Origin: Siminovitchia sp047228825
GTDB lineage: Bacteria; Bacillota; Bacilli; Bacillales; Bacillaceae_C
NCBI RefSeq assembly: GCF_047228825.1
Contig: NZ_JBFEGN010000003.1
Coordinates: 1-64,000, forward strand
Length of the DNA: 64,000 nt
Direction: 5' to 3'
Positions 51,320 to 61,264 of this stretch are shown one piece after another. Under the pieces are notes generated by a model. The model did no database searches and had not been told where the DNA came from. It worked only from the letters and a program-made list of their open reading frames with translations. The position numbers and the translations under genes are program-made. Within the stretch, counting starts at the first letter, position 1, and every line of letters starts with the position of its first letter.

Positions 51320-52114
51320 TTATTTTTTAAAAAACGCCCTCTTTCCGAGCCGTTCCACAAGCCCGGGAAACAAGGTGTAAGCAATGCTGCCGGCGTTCAT
51401 CCAGACAGGCAAGTTGATTTCCCTTTGCCGCGTCATCATGGCATCCACAATTTTTTGCGCCACTTTATCCGCCCGCAGAATAAAACGCCCCACGTTTTTT
51501 ACATAGGAGCCGCTGGGATCGGCAATGTCAAAGAAGTTGGTTGCCATCGGGCCCGGGTTGACAGCGGTGACAAAGACGCCAAAGTCGGAAAGTTCCATCC
51601 GCAAGCTGTTTGTATAGCCAAGCACGGCGTGTTTCGTTGCCGCATACACGCTTGATTTTGGAGTGGCGATTTTGCCGGCCTGGGAAGAAATGTTGATAAT
51701 ATGGCCGGATCTTCGCTCCTTCATCGATGGAATGACTTCCTTCGTACAGGCAATCAGCCCGACAACGTTGACGGCAAACATGCCCTGCAGGTCTGCCAGG
51801 GCCACGTCTCCTGCTTCGGCAAACACGCCGTAGCCCGCGTTGTTGACGAGAACGTCAATCGCCCCGGTTTGTTTCAGGATGCTTTGAAAAACAGGGGCGA
51901 TGTCTTCATGGCGGGAAAGGTCCAATACAACAGGCAAGCAGGCGGATTGGTGTTGGGCATGTATTTGCCCGGTGATTTGCTCAAGCTTTTCCTTATTGCG
52001 GGCAAGCAAAACGAGCCGGGCACCGCTTGCCGCGCATAAATGGGCCATTCTTTCGCCAAGCCCGCCGGTTGCTCCAGTAATGACAACCGTTTTTCCTTTT
52101 AAACGTTCATTCAT
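51320..52114 (-). CDS. yqjQ: short-chain dehydrogenase YqjQ
   Basis: 264 residues, Rossmann fold. NAD(P)-binding TGATGGLGERMA, VLVNNAGYGVF, and the catalytic Ser and YxxxK in NISSQAGKI and SVYAATKHAV. Substrate unknown. The ATG at 52114 follows GAGGTGG. It follows yqjP by 32 bases in the same direction. Confidence 0.92.
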   Translation of the reverse strand: MNERLKGKTVVITGATGGLGERMAHLCAASGARLVLLARNKEKLEQITGQIHAQHQSACLPVVLDLSRHEDIAPVFQSILKQTGAIDVLVNNAGYGVFAEAGDVALADLQGMFAVNVVGLIACTKEVIPSMKERRSGHIINISSQAGKIATPKSSVYAATKHAVLGYTNSLRMELSDFGVFVTAVNPGPMATNFFDIADPSGSYVKNVGRFILRADKVAQKIVDAMMTRQREINLPVWMNAGSIAYTLFPGLVERLGKRAFFKK

Positions 52115-52146
52115 CACCGTCTGTCCACCTCTTTTTTGGAAGCTGC

Positions 52147-53106
52147 TCAACGCGCGGAAAAATAAGCCGCACCATTTTCCTCGACGCGTTTGTTGATGGC
52201 ATCAACAGACAACAAATAATCGAGCTGGGCTGTCGTTTCGGATAAGGTCAGTCCAAGCTGTTTTTCGTAGACTGCCGGAAAAAGTATTTTTGTCAACTGA
52301 AACGTGGTTAATGGCTTTTCCTCCAATATTTCCTTGACCTGCATTGCCCGTTCATGTTGTCTAAGCAGGCGCCGCTCAATGAGCTCATGCGTCTTTTTCA
52401 CTTCCGGTCCGTGCCCCGTAAATGCAATCCGAATGTCAACATCCAACAATTTGCGGAGCGAATCGTTATATTGCAGCTGCGGCTTCGGCCTCTCGTCCGA
52501 AGGAATAAGCGGCGGTTCCAAAAGCGGATTGGAAGAAATCGCAGCCAGCACATGATCTCCGGCCAACAGCGTGCCGTCTTTCTCCCGGTAAAAAACAAGA
52601 TGGCTTTGCGCATGTCCGGGTGTTTCCAGCACAACCCAATCTTCAAATCCGGGTATCACATCCCCTTCTTCAATCTCATATGTAAGAGGCCTCTCACATG
52701 AAAAGCGCAGGGAAGATTTCATGATGGCCAACAGCTGATTAAAATCGCCTTCAACGGCAAATTCCCTGAACAGCCGTTTATAAAAATCGTCATAGGCCGA
52801 AAAAAAGGATTGATCTTTTTCAATCCAGGGACGAACATATTTGTGGCCATAAACCGGAAGATCTTTCGGCAGCCACTCCAGCAATCCGACATGATCCGGA
52901 TGGTGGTGGGTCAATATGACCTGTTCGATATCTTCAGGCCTCATTCCCAATTCTTGCAATTGAACCAAAAAGGCATTCCAGGCCTCTTCAGTTTTAACCC
53001 CTCCGTCTACGAGCGTCAGGGCTTCTCCTTTTACTATATAAACATTGACATCCCCAACGGCAAAGGGCGTCGGCAATACGAGTTTCATGATATCTCCGTG
53101 TTCCAT
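52147..53106 (-). CDS. yqjP: metallo-beta-lactamase-fold hydrolase YqjP
   Basis: 319 residues. The zinc motif LTHHHPDHVGLL, then TPGHAQSH, AGDHVL and TGHGPEV are all present. A C-terminal helical domain (RQHERAMQVKEILEE) is typical of the RNase Z/LACTB2-like group. Substrate unknown. The ATG at 53106 follows CGGGGG; the longer frame to 53184 enters the region upstream of the T-box. Confidence 0.9.
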   Translation of the reverse strand: MEHGDIMKLVLPTPFAVGDVNVYIVKGEALTLVDGGVKTEEAWNAFLVQLQELGMRPEDIEQVILTHHHPDHVGLLEWLPKDLPVYGHKYVRPWIEKDQSFFSAYDDFYKRLFREFAVEGDFNQLLAIMKSSLRFSCERPLTYEIEEGDVIPGFEDWVVLETPGHAQSHLVFYREKDGTLLAGDHVLAAISSNPLLEPPLIPSDERPKPQLQYNDSLRKLLDVDIRIAFTGHGPEVKKTHELIERRLLRQHERAMQVKEILEEKPLTTFQLTKILFPAVYEKQLGLTLSETTAQLDYLLSVDAINKRVEENGAAYFSAR

Positions 53107-53212
53107 CGCAAATCCCCCGACTTTATTTTTTGATACAGCATAAACAAACAAGTATAGTGTAGCGATTTTTTCATGCAAAGTCATGTAATTTGAACATTTT
53201 CCTGATATTCAC

Positions 53213-53242
53213 TTGACAACGGCCGGATCTGTCGAGCATAAT
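53213..53242 (+). promoter_or_regulatory. promoter of the proI leader
   Basis: TTGACA (53213-53218) and CATAAT (53237-53242) are 18 bases apart. The T-box leader starts just downstream. Confidence 0.65.
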
Positions 53243-53249
53243 CATATAT

Positions 53250-53475
53250 AAAATGGCGATGACCGGGATCAGTAAACAAGCAAATGGTGCAAGAGATTGG
53301 AGTCCGCCGGCTGAAAGGCTCCATCACCCGCTTTCTTGTTGAACCTGCCCAGCGAGCTGTCAGCAAAACTGACCGCATCCCTGCGTTACGGGGTTTGAGA
53401 TAGTTGTGTTGGGCAACTAATTAAAGGTGGTACCGCGGAAGTCAACCCTTTCGTCCTTTTACGGATGAAGGGGTT
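53250..53475 (+). ncRNA. T-box riboswitch (proline) upstream of proI
   Basis: The T-box sequence AAAGGTGGTACCGCGG lies at 53423-53438. Stem I features include AGTAAACAAG near 53270 and AGAGATTGG near 53292. A CCT proline triplet sits in GAACCTGCCC (53344-53346), where the specifier is expected. A 13-bp terminator, AACCCTTTCGTCC with GGATGAAGGGGTT (53444-53475), ends in TTTTG. Uncharged tRNA-Pro should prevent termination. Confidence 0.92.
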
Positions 53476-53507
53476 TTTTGTTTAGTCAATTTCTGGAGGG
53501 ATAACAT

Positions 53508-54335
53508 ATGAACATTTCATTTATCGGAGCCGGCTCCATGGCGGAGGCGATCATTGCCGGGATCATCGAAAAAAAGATAGCCGATCGAAAAAATATTTTG
53601 GTGACAAACCGTGAAGACCAAACCAAGTTAACCAATCTGGAAAGGAAGTATGGCATTCAACCGACGTATCGGATGGAAGAATTAATGAAGGATGCCGATA
53701 TGGTTATCCTTGCGGTAAAGCCGAAAGATGCCGGTGCCGCGCTTGGAAAAATGGCGCCGCATATAAGAGAGCATACATTTTTGATCTCTGTCATGGCCGG
53801 CATCTCGCTTTCCTATTTACAAAGCCGCCTGAATGTGCGCCTGCCAATAGCACGGGCCATGCCGAACACTTCCGCATGCGTCGGAAAATCGGCGACAGCC
53901 ATTACGTTTAATGACTCGGTATCCGAACAGCAAAAGCGGCTGGCGGCGACTGTTTTTTCTTCCGTCGGGATGACAACGATCGTAGAAGAAGATCAATTGG
54001 ATGCCATAACGGCCCTTTCGGGAAGCGGACCTGCTTACATTTACTATGTCGTGGAGGCAATGGAGAAATCTGCCGGGGAAATCGGGCTCGATGCGGACAC
54101 GGCGAAAAAAATGATTTTGCAAACACTCGCAGGAGCTGCAGAGATGCTCCTTGCATCCGGAAAAGAAGCAGCGGAGCTCAGGCGGGATGTCACTAGCCCC
54201 GGCGGCACAACCGAAGCGGGCCTCGAAGTTTTGAAAAAAGCAAATGTGCAAGCCGCATTTATTCAATGCGTGAAAGCGGCGATGGAACAATCAAAAAAAT
54301 TAGGCAGCATGCATGAATCCAAACAGATCGTTTAA
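53508..54335 (+). CDS. proI: pyrroline-5-carboxylate reductase ProI
   Basis: 275 residues. NADPH-binding FIGAGSMAEAIIAGI at the start and the family signature SPGGTTEAGLEVLKKANV near residue 226. It makes L-proline from pyrroline-5-carboxylate. The ATG at 53508 follows TGGAGGG. T-box control indicates the anabolic isoform (ProI). Confidence 0.95.
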   Translation: MNISFIGAGSMAEAIIAGIIEKKIADRKNILVTNREDQTKLTNLERKYGIQPTYRMEELMKDADMVILAVKPKDAGAALGKMAPHIREHTFLISVMAGISLSYLQSRLNVRLPIARAMPNTSACVGKSATAITFNDSVSEQQKRLAATVFSSVGMTTIVEEDQLDAITALSGSGPAYIYYVVEAMEKSAGEIGLDADTAKKMILQTLAGAAEMLLASGKEAAELRRDVTSPGGTTEAGLEVLKKANVQAAFIQCVKAAMEQSKKLGSMHESKQIV

Positions 54336-54402
54336 ACTCCTTTATCGTTGTTTGCTATAATGGGTAATGGCGTATGATAAGTGATGAAGGGGGTTTATAT
54401 GA

Positions 54403-55419
54403 ATGACGATCATGTTATTTAAACCGCTTGAAATAAAAAACATTACCTTGAAAAACCGCATTGTCATGTCACCGATGTGCATGTATTCGTGCCATAACGA
54501 GGACGGAAAAGTCGAAGATTGGCACTTTACCCATTATACGAGCCGGGCCGTTGGGCAAGCCGGACTCATTATGGTTGAGGCGACTGCCGTTTCCCCCGAG
54601 GGAAGGATCAGCCCCCGCGACCTGGGAATTTGGAGTGACGAGCATGTCGGAGGATTGGCGAAGCTCGTTAAAATGGTAAAAACGCACGGTGCGAAAATCG
54701 GCATTCAAATCGCCCATGCGGGAAGAAAGGCAATGCTTGAGGGTGAAATTCTCGCCCCCTCCGCCATTGCTTACAAAGACGGGATGAAAATACCGAAAGA
54801 AATGGACGGCGAGGATATCAAACATACAATTTCCGCTTTTGGAAAAGCGGCAGAACGGGCAAAGGAAGCCGGGTTTGATGTCATCGAAATACACGGTGCA
54901 CACGGTTATTTAATCAACGAATTTCTTTCTCCTTTAACAAACAAACGGCAGGATGAATATGGCGGCTCCTTAAAAAACCGCTATCGTTTTTTAAGGGAAG
55001 TCATTGCAGCGGTAAAATCGGTTTGGGACGGCCCGCTTTTCGTCCGGGTGTCTGCCTCTGATTATCACCCGGAAGGGCTTCGTCCATCAGACTATGCAAC
55101 GATGGCCAAATGGATGAAAGATGAAGGCGTTGATTTGGTTGACTGCAGCTCGGGCGCAGTCGTTCCGGCCAAAATAAAACCATACCCGGGTTATCAAGTC
55201 CCATTTGCCGAACAAATCAAGAAGGAAGCGGACATTTTGACCGGAGCCGTCGGCTTGATTACGACAGGCATTCAAGCTGAAGAAATATTGCAAAACGAAA
55301 GAGCCGATCTTATTTTCCTGGCCCGTGCCCTATTGCGTGATCCATACTGGCCCCGGACAGCCGCCCGGGAACTCGGCTATGATCTTTCACCACCCGCCCA
55401 ATATGAACGCGGATGGTGA
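54403..55419 (+). CDS. namA: NADPH dehydrogenase NamA (old yellow enzyme)
   Basis: 338 residues, FMN-dependent TIM barrel. Redox-tuning Cys in VMSPMCMYSC, HAGRKA, the paired His in EIHGAHGYLINEFLSP and the C-terminal QYERGW match B. subtilis YqjM. It reduces activated alkenes and nitro compounds. The ATG at 54403 follows GGGGG by 9 bases. An extended -10, TTGCTATAAT, lies at 54352-54361, so it probably has its own promoter. Confidence 0.95.
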   Translation: MTIMLFKPLEIKNITLKNRIVMSPMCMYSCHNEDGKVEDWHFTHYTSRAVGQAGLIMVEATAVSPEGRISPRDLGIWSDEHVGGLAKLVKMVKTHGAKIGIQIAHAGRKAMLEGEILAPSAIAYKDGMKIPKEMDGEDIKHTISAFGKAAERAKEAGFDVIEIHGAHGYLINEFLSPLTNKRQDEYGGSLKNRYRFLREVIAAVKSVWDGPLFVRVSASDYHPEGLRPSDYATMAKWMKDEGVDLVDCSSGAVVPAKIKPYPGYQVPFAEQIKKEADILTGAVGLITTGIQAEEILQNERADLIFLARALLRDPYWPRTAARELGYDLSPPAQYERGW

Positions 55420-55425
55420 AAAAAG

Positions 55426-56361
55426 TCACCCCGAGTTCTTTTGGGCCTCCACCTGAATTTTACAAAAATCAGCTGCCAATTTCGTATTCGGAAAAACGGA
55501 TTGAGCCTCTTGCTCAAGCTCTTTCCAATCCTCGCTTGTATAGCGTGAGCTGATATGAGTGAGACAGAGGGCCCCGGCATTTGCTCTTCGTGCGATTTCC
55601 GCCGCCTGGGCGGTTGTCGAGTGGAAATAGTCCCTGGCCATCTGTTTACTATCAGCCGAAAACGTCGATTCATGGACGAGCATATCGGCATTTTGCGCAA
55701 GCATAATCGCATTTTCACATGGCCGCGTATCACCCAATATGGCGATAACGCGGCCTTTTTGCGGCGGTCCCACATATTCGCTCCCGTTGATCGTTCTTCC
55801 GTCTGCAAGCGTTACTGTCTCCCCGTTTTTCAATTTCTTGTAAACAGGTCCCGGAGGAACTCCCTCTGCCTTGAGCCGATCGGCATCAAGTGTTCCCATT
55901 TTGTCTTTTTCAGTAATTCGGAAGCCGTAGCTTGCAATATTGTGATCCAACAGCAGTGTCTCCACCGTAAACTGGTCATCGGCGAATATGATTCCCTCCT
56001 CGATTTCTACAATATCAAGAGAGTACTTTAAATGGGTTCCGCTCAACTGGAGAGCAGCCTCGAGAAATGTACGGACGCCCTTCGGCCCGTACACGGTTAC
56101 ATCGGATGTGCCGCCTTGAAAGGAACGGCTGCCAAGCAGGCCCGGCAATCCAAAAATATGATCCCCGTGAAGATGGGTAATAAAAATTTTCTCTATTTTT
56201 CTTGGTTTCAATGAAGTATGCAAAATTTGATGCTGGGTCGCTTCCCCGCAGTCAAACAGCCAGATTGCGTTTCTCTCTTCCAATAATAATAAGGCCAGTG
56301 CTGAAACATTTCGCAATTTCGCCGGCACTCCCGCCCCTGTACCTAGAAAAAACAGCTCCAT
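55426..56361 (-). CDS. rnz: ribonuclease Z
   Basis: 311 residues. Zinc motifs: THLHGDHIFGLPG, GDTRPCENA, HESTF and HISSRY. It removes the 3' trailer of tRNA precursors lacking an encoded CCA. The ATG at 56361 follows AAAGGAGG. Confidence 0.95.
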   Translation of the reverse strand: MELFFLGTGAGVPAKLRNVSALALLLLEERNAIWLFDCGEATQHQILHTSLKPRKIEKIFITHLHGDHIFGLPGLLGSRSFQGGTSDVTVYGPKGVRTFLEAALQLSGTHLKYSLDIVEIEEGIIFADDQFTVETLLLDHNIASYGFRITEKDKMGTLDADRLKAEGVPPGPVYKKLKNGETVTLADGRTINGSEYVGPPQKGRVIAILGDTRPCENAIMLAQNADMLVHESTFSADSKQMARDYFHSTTAQAAEIARRANAGALCLTHISSRYTSEDWKELEQEAQSVFPNTKLAADFCKIQVEAQKNSG

Positions 56362-56468
56362 TGGCTGCCCTCCTTTCATTTTTTCTATAGTTTACCATAT
56401 ATGAAGAGCAGGTGCAGTTGGCACTCGGGCCGCCCTGCCTGAATATAGTATCGTGGAGGTGTTGCTCC

Positions 56469-56927
56469 TTGAAACGTGCAACAGTAGAGGATTATTTAGA
56501 AAAAGGGATGCATGGCCCGAAAGAGACAAAACCGGAAGAAAGAAAGAAATTTCTCGGAACACTCAGAGAGAGAGTGATCGTTGCCCTGACAAAAAGCCAG
56601 GTGATGGAACCGGGCGTCTACCCGGAAATCATACAGTCCATGAAAGAACATCCGAGTGCGCTGTTGTTGTTAAACGGGGAGCTTGATTACTCCTTCCTTG
56701 CTGAATATATCCAGGAGGCACGCAAACAAAACATCTCCTTTTCAATTGTAAAAAACAAGGAATTTCGCACGAATATCGGACTGGTGCTTGCTTATCCTTA
56801 CGCCATCGACAAGGAAAATATTTATATCAGCAAAAAATCATCAAAAAAAGCCCCCAGTCAGCCAAAGAAGAAAAAAAGATTTTTTCTTTCCCTCCTTAAA
56901 AAATGGTTTAAAAGAAGCAAATCATGA
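56469..56927 (+). CDS. yueI: DUF1694 protein YueI
   Basis: 152 residues. The DUF1694 domain shows GTLRERVIVALTKSQVMEPG and HPSALLLLNGELDYSFLAEY. The C-terminal 25 residues are very Lys-rich, which is unusual. Function unknown. The TTG start at 56469 follows GGAGG by 9 bases. It overlaps the end of the convergent polY1 gene by 6 bases. Confidence 0.82.
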   Translation: MKRATVEDYLEKGMHGPKETKPEERKKFLGTLRERVIVALTKSQVMEPGVYPEIIQSMKEHPSALLLLNGELDYSFLAEYIQEARKQNISFSIVKNKEFRTNIGLVLAYPYAIDKENIYISKKSSKKAPSQPKKKKRFFLSLLKKWFKRSKS

Positions 56928-58124
56928 ATCTTTTTTTGCTTGATCCACACCCATTCTTATACTGGAAGGTCCATATTTTTTCGTAATTTCATCGATCGCA
57001 TCATAGAGGGGCTCTTTTTTCGCTTCTTTTTTGTAGGAAAACAGATCAAGCTGTTCAAATGCTTGATCTGCCTTGATGATTTCCTGGCCGGTAATTCCCA
57101 ACAGCCTGACCGGCTGTCCGCTCCAATGTTTGATGAACAAGGTTTTTGCCGCCAGATAAATATCCCCGGCTGCAGAGACCGGTTTTGCCTGCATACTGCT
57201 TCTTGTGACAGTATCCCAACTGTTGTAGCGAATCATAATCGCTATATTGTTGGCCACGTATGCTTTTCTTTTTAACCGGCCTGCCACTTTGTCCGCGAGT
57301 TCCTTCAGAACATGCAGCAGTTCCTCCTGGTTGGATATATCCCGGGGCAGCGTAATGGAGCTTCCGATGCTTTTGTTAACGTTTGCTGCCTCCGGGTCCA
57401 CCTTTCTCATGTCATTTCCGTTTGCCCGTTCTTTTAACTTGATTCCCTGAATGCCGATGGCTGCCTGCAATTGGATGTCGTTGGCATGGGCAAGGTCTTT
57501 GATGGTAAAAATATTAATGGCTGCCAGTTTTTCCGCAGTTTTTTCGCCAATCCCGTGCATTTCAATTACCGGTAAAGGCCAAAGAACGCCCGGTATATCC
57601 CTTTTCCGGAGTACAGTAATGCCGAGCGGCTTTTTCATGCCTGAGGCCATTTTGGCCAAAAACTTATTGGGGGCAATCCCGATGCTGCACGGCAAATCCA
57701 ATTGTTTCATGATCTCCGTTTGAACCTTTTCGGCTATTTGAACGGGGCTCCCCAATTCATGGCCATTGGTAATATCGATATATCCTTCATCGATCGATAC
57801 GGGCTCTACAAGCCTGCTGAATGTACGCAAAATATCAAACATCGCCTTTGATACGATCCTGTATCTGTCAAAGTTCGGTTTTCTCACAATCAAGTGCGGG
57901 CAAAGCTTTTTCGCCTGCCAAACCGGCATCGTCGCTTTGACGCCATGTTTACGGGCCTCATAGCTGCACGTTACAATAATGCCCTTCCGCTGTTTCGCGT
58001 CTCCGGCAATGGCGAGCGGCTTGCCTTTAAGGGAAGGGTCGTATGCCATTTCCACTGATGCATAAAAACTGTTCATATCAACATGCAAAATGACGCGCCC
58101 GTTTTTCGGATAAAACGTCTTCAT
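56922..58124 (-). CDS. polY1: Y-family DNA polymerase IV, PolY1
   Basis: 400 residues. Catalytic acids are in HVDMNSFYASVEMA and VSIDEGYIDI. The clamp-binding motif QLDLFSYKK is near the C-terminus. It is the DinB/YqjH-type polymerase for lesion bypass. I chose MKTFYPKNGRVI at 58124 by similarity to YqjH; no strong ribosome binding site is seen and the start lies 13 bases after the yqjE stop, so translation may be coupled. Confidence 0.92.
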   Translation of the reverse strand: MKTFYPKNGRVILHVDMNSFYASVEMAYDPSLKGKPLAIAGDAKQRKGIIVTCSYEARKHGVKATMPVWQAKKLCPHLIVRKPNFDRYRIVSKAMFDILRTFSRLVEPVSIDEGYIDITNGHELGSPVQIAEKVQTEIMKQLDLPCSIGIAPNKFLAKMASGMKKPLGITVLRKRDIPGVLWPLPVIEMHGIGEKTAEKLAAINIFTIKDLAHANDIQLQAAIGIQGIKLKERANGNDMRKVDPEAANVNKSIGSSITLPRDISNQEELLHVLKELADKVAGRLKRKAYVANNIAIMIRYNSWDTVTRSSMQAKPVSAAGDIYLAAKTLFIKHWSGQPVRLLGITGQEIIKADQAFEQLDLFSYKKEAKKEPLYDAIDEITKKYGPSSIRMGVDQAKKDS

Positions 58125-58137
58125 TTCCATCAGCTTT

Positions 58138-59268
58138 TTAACGATCTTCGGCCACGACTTGAACGATTGCCACGACCATTTCGGCAAGCTTCACGAGTTC
58201 CTCAATGGGCATCCGCTCATTTGTCGTATGAATTTCCTCGTAGCCCACAGCCAAGTTAACAGTCGGAATGCCAAATCCGGCAATCACATTGGCATCGCTT
58301 CCGCCGCCGCTCGTCAACAGTTTGGGCTCCCTGCCAATATTTACAGCCGCCTTTTTGGCCACTTCCACCACGTGATCCCCGTCTGAATATTTAAACCCGG
58401 GATACATAACTTCAATTTCAACATCCGCTTTTCCGCCCATTTTTTCGGCAGTTGCTTCAAAGGCGGTTTTCATTTTTTCCGTTTGGGCAAGCATTTTTTC
58501 TTCCACAAGCGACCTCGCTTCGGCCAAAATATCTACTCGGTCCGCGACAATATTCGTCGCTTTTCCGCCTTCAAACCGTCCGATATTGGCGGTTGTTTCC
58601 TCGTCAATGCGCCCGAGCGGCATATTGGCGATTGCTTTTGCCGCGATCGTTATGGCCGATACCCCTTTTTCAGGCGCCACTCCGGCATGGGCGGTTTTTC
58701 CGTGGATAACCGCTTTGATTTTTGCCTGGGTAGGCGCTGCAACGATAATATTGCCGACTTTTTCATCACTGTCCAGAGCAAAGCCGTATTTTGCCCGGAT
58801 ACGGTTCGGGTCCAGCACTTTTGCTCCGACAAGGCCGGATTCTTCCCCAACTGTAATAACGAACTGGATGTCCCCGTGTGATATGCTGTTTTCTTTCAGA
58901 ATCCGGATGGCTTCAAACATCGCTGCCAGGCCGGCTTTATCGTCCGCTCCAAGAATGGTCGTTCCATCAGTGACCACATAACCGTCTTGAATGGACGGTT
59001 TTACACCATTACCCGGCACGACTGTATCCATATGTGAAGTAAAATAGATCGGGTCTGCTTCGTTCTTTGTTCCCGGCAATGTACAAATCAGATTCCCGGC
59101 TCCATGGCCCGTCACCTTTGCCGCATCGTCCTCAAACACCTCCAGGCCCAGGTCCTGAAATTTTTCAGTGAGCGCTTTTGCAATTGCAGATTCATTTTTT
59201 GTTTCCGAATCAATTTGCACCAATTCAAGAAAATCATCGAGCAGCCGTTTTTCATTCACTTTTGTCAT
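58138..59268 (-). CDS. yqjE: M20/M42-type dipeptidase-like protein YqjE
   Basis: 376 residues. Zinc ligands are in TSHMDTVVPG, GADDKAGLAA, GEESGLVGAK, and IHTTNERM. It belongs to the PepT-like peptidases. The ATG at 59268 follows AATGGAGGG; the upstream frame overlaps the carboxylase gene. It follows yqjD by 31 bases. Confidence 0.92.
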   Translation of the reverse strand: MTKVNEKRLLDDFLELVQIDSETKNESAIAKALTEKFQDLGLEVFEDDAAKVTGHGAGNLICTLPGTKNEADPIYFTSHMDTVVPGNGVKPSIQDGYVVTDGTTILGADDKAGLAAMFEAIRILKENSISHGDIQFVITVGEESGLVGAKVLDPNRIRAKYGFALDSDEKVGNIIVAAPTQAKIKAVIHGKTAHAGVAPEKGVSAITIAAKAIANMPLGRIDEETTANIGRFEGGKATNIVADRVDILAEARSLVEEKMLAQTEKMKTAFEATAEKMGGKADVEIEVMYPGFKYSDGDHVVEVAKKAAVNIGREPKLLTSGGGSDANVIAGFGIPTVNLAVGYEEIHTTNERMPIEELVKLAEMVVAIVQVVAEDR

Positions 59269-59299
59269 ATAAATAACCCTCCATTCATTAAGATTTGAA

Positions 59300-60850
59300 T
59301 TATAAAGGTATATTGCCGTGTTTTTTCTTTGGCCTCTCTTCCCGTTTATGGCGGAGCATTTCCAGGGCCTGCACGATCTTGATGCGTGTTTCGCGCGGAT
59401 CGATGACATCATCGACCATTCCCCTTGCCGCAGCAACATACGGGTTGGCAAATTTTTCCCGATATTCTTCAATCTTCTGGTTTCTCGTTTCTTCCGGGTT
59501 TGCACTTTGCTCAATTTCCTTGGAAAAGATAATATTTGCCGCTCCTTGGGGACCCATGACCGCTATTTCTGCGTTCGGCCATGCAAAGACCAGATCGGCG
59601 CCAATGGACTTGCTGTTTAATGCCACATAAGCCCCGCCGTAAGCTTTTCGAAGAATCACGGTAATTTTGGGTACTGTCGCTTCGGAATAGGCGTATAAAA
59701 TTTTGGCGCCGTGCCTGATGATCCCGCCGTGTTCCTGCTTTACCCCCGGGAAGAAGCCTGTTACATCTTCAAAGGTGATGATCGGAATGTTGAATGAATC
59801 ACAAAAGCGGATGAACCGCGCCGCCTTGTCCGATGAGTCAATATCAAGCCCGCCGGCAAGAAACTTGGGCTGGTTGCAAACAAGGCCGACCGCTTCACCG
59901 CGGATGCGGGCAAAACCGATCACAATATTTTTGGCAAACTCTTCCTGCACTTCAAAAAAAGACCCCTCATCAACAACCTGATTGACGACATTCCGGACGT
60001 CATAAGGCCTGATGGCATCATAGGGGACGGCATCGGCCAAATCGGGGCAAAAATCATCCTTTTCTTCCCAAGCGCTATGAAGAGGGGCTGCTTCATTGTT
60101 TTGCGGCAAATAGGAAAGAAGCTTCCTGACCATGGATAAGACTTCCTCTTCGCTTTTTCCCCGAAAATGCGCATTTCCGCTAACGGTATTATGTATTTTT
60201 GAGCCGCCCAAATCCTCTGAAGTGATTTTTTCACCCGTCACCGTTTCGATTACCTTCGGTCCGGTAATAAACATCTGGCTCGTCTTATCGACCATGAACA
60301 CAAAATCGGTAATGGCCGGTGAATAAACAGCACCGCCGGCACAAGGACCCATAATAACGGAAATTTGCGGAATCACCCCGGAATAAATGGCATTTCGGTA
60401 AAAAACATGCCCATAGCCATCAAGCGATACGACACCTTCCTGGATGCGCGCGCCTCCCGAATCGTTTAACCCGATGAACGGTGCCCCGTTTTGGGCAGCC
60501 AAATCCATTGCCTTGGCAATTTTTTCGGCGTGCATCTCACCCAACGCTCCGCCGAAAACCGTAAAATCCTGGGAAAAAAGATAAACGGGCCGGCCGTTGA
60601 TTTTTCCATAACCGGTAACGACCCCATCTCCCGGATATTTTGTCTTTTCCAGGCCAAAATCAGATGAACGATGTTCCGTAAATGGGTTTAACTCTACGAA
60701 CGTTCCGGGATCCAATAAAAGCTCAATCCTTTCCCGGGCCGTCAATTTCCCTTTCTCATGCTGCTTGGCGATCCGTTCATCACCCCCGCCAAGCTGGGCT
60801 GCCATGCGCCGGTCATACAATTCATTTATTTTTTCGTATATATCTGTCAT
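59300..60850 (-). CDS. yqjD: propionyl-CoA carboxylase carboxyltransferase subunit YqjD
   Basis: 516 residues with the two crotonase-like halves of biotin-dependent carboxyltransferases: FGGALGEMHAEKIAKAMDLA and IGLNDSGGARIQEGV in the first, FEDVTGFFPGVKQEHGGIIR and KAYGGAYVALNSK in the second. It makes methylmalonyl-CoA from propionyl-CoA. The ATG directly follows the mce stop. The biotin carboxylase subunit is not in the window. Confidence 0.93.
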   Translation of the reverse strand: MTDIYEKINELYDRRMAAQLGGGDERIAKQHEKGKLTARERIELLLDPGTFVELNPFTEHRSSDFGLEKTKYPGDGVVTGYGKINGRPVYLFSQDFTVFGGALGEMHAEKIAKAMDLAAQNGAPFIGLNDSGGARIQEGVVSLDGYGHVFYRNAIYSGVIPQISVIMGPCAGGAVYSPAITDFVFMVDKTSQMFITGPKVIETVTGEKITSEDLGGSKIHNTVSGNAHFRGKSEEEVLSMVRKLLSYLPQNNEAAPLHSAWEEKDDFCPDLADAVPYDAIRPYDVRNVVNQVVDEGSFFEVQEEFAKNIVIGFARIRGEAVGLVCNQPKFLAGGLDIDSSDKAARFIRFCDSFNIPIITFEDVTGFFPGVKQEHGGIIRHGAKILYAYSEATVPKITVILRKAYGGAYVALNSKSIGADLVFAWPNAEIAVMGPQGAANIIFSKEIEQSANPEETRNQKIEEYREKFANPYVAAARGMVDDVIDPRETRIKIVQALEMLRHKREERPKKKHGNIPL

Positions 60851-61264
60851 TTACTTTTCCCCCTGCTCCTCTTTTTCACAAAGTTCATACAGGACGCCAT
60901 GCGCCGATTTTGGATGCATAAAGGCAACGAGAGCTCCGCCGGCTCCCCTTCTGGGGGACTCGTCTATCATCCGAATTCCCTTCTCCTTCAGATCATTGAT
61001 TCGCTCCTGAATCGAACGGACGCCAAATGCGATGTGATGAATTCCTTCACCGCGCTTTTCAAGAAACGCGGCAATGGGGCCGGCGTTTCGAAGCGGTTCC
61101 AATAATTCAATCTTAACATTATGGGCATCAATAAATGCAACTCTTACCTGCTGCGCTGCCACTTCTTCGATGGCCATGCATTTGAGGCCTAGCTGTTCCG
61201 TGTAAAAAGGGAGGATAGCTTCGATCGACTGAACGGCTATTCCAATGTGATCCACTTTATTCAT
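60851..61264 (-). CDS. mce: methylmalonyl-CoA epimerase
   Basis: 137 residues, glyoxalase/VOC fold. KVDHIGIAVQSIE and GIHHIAFGV carry metal-binding His residues, and GVLYELCE carries the Glu. It converts the S to the R form for the mutase. The ATG at 61264 follows TAGGGG. It is the first gene of mce-yqjD-yqjE-polY1. Confidence 0.94.
   Translation of the reverse strand: MNKVDHIGIAVQSIEAILPFYTEQLGLKCMAIEEVAAQQVRVAFIDAHNVKIELLEPLRNAGPIAAFLEKRGEGIHHIAFGVRSIQERINDLKEKGIRMIDESPRRGAGGALVAFMHPKSAHGVLYELCEKEEQGEK

Noticed and set aside
58187..59514. Longer upstream starts for polY1 (58187) and yqjE (59514)
   Set aside because: The extra residues are unrelated to the families and come from overlap with the preceding genes.
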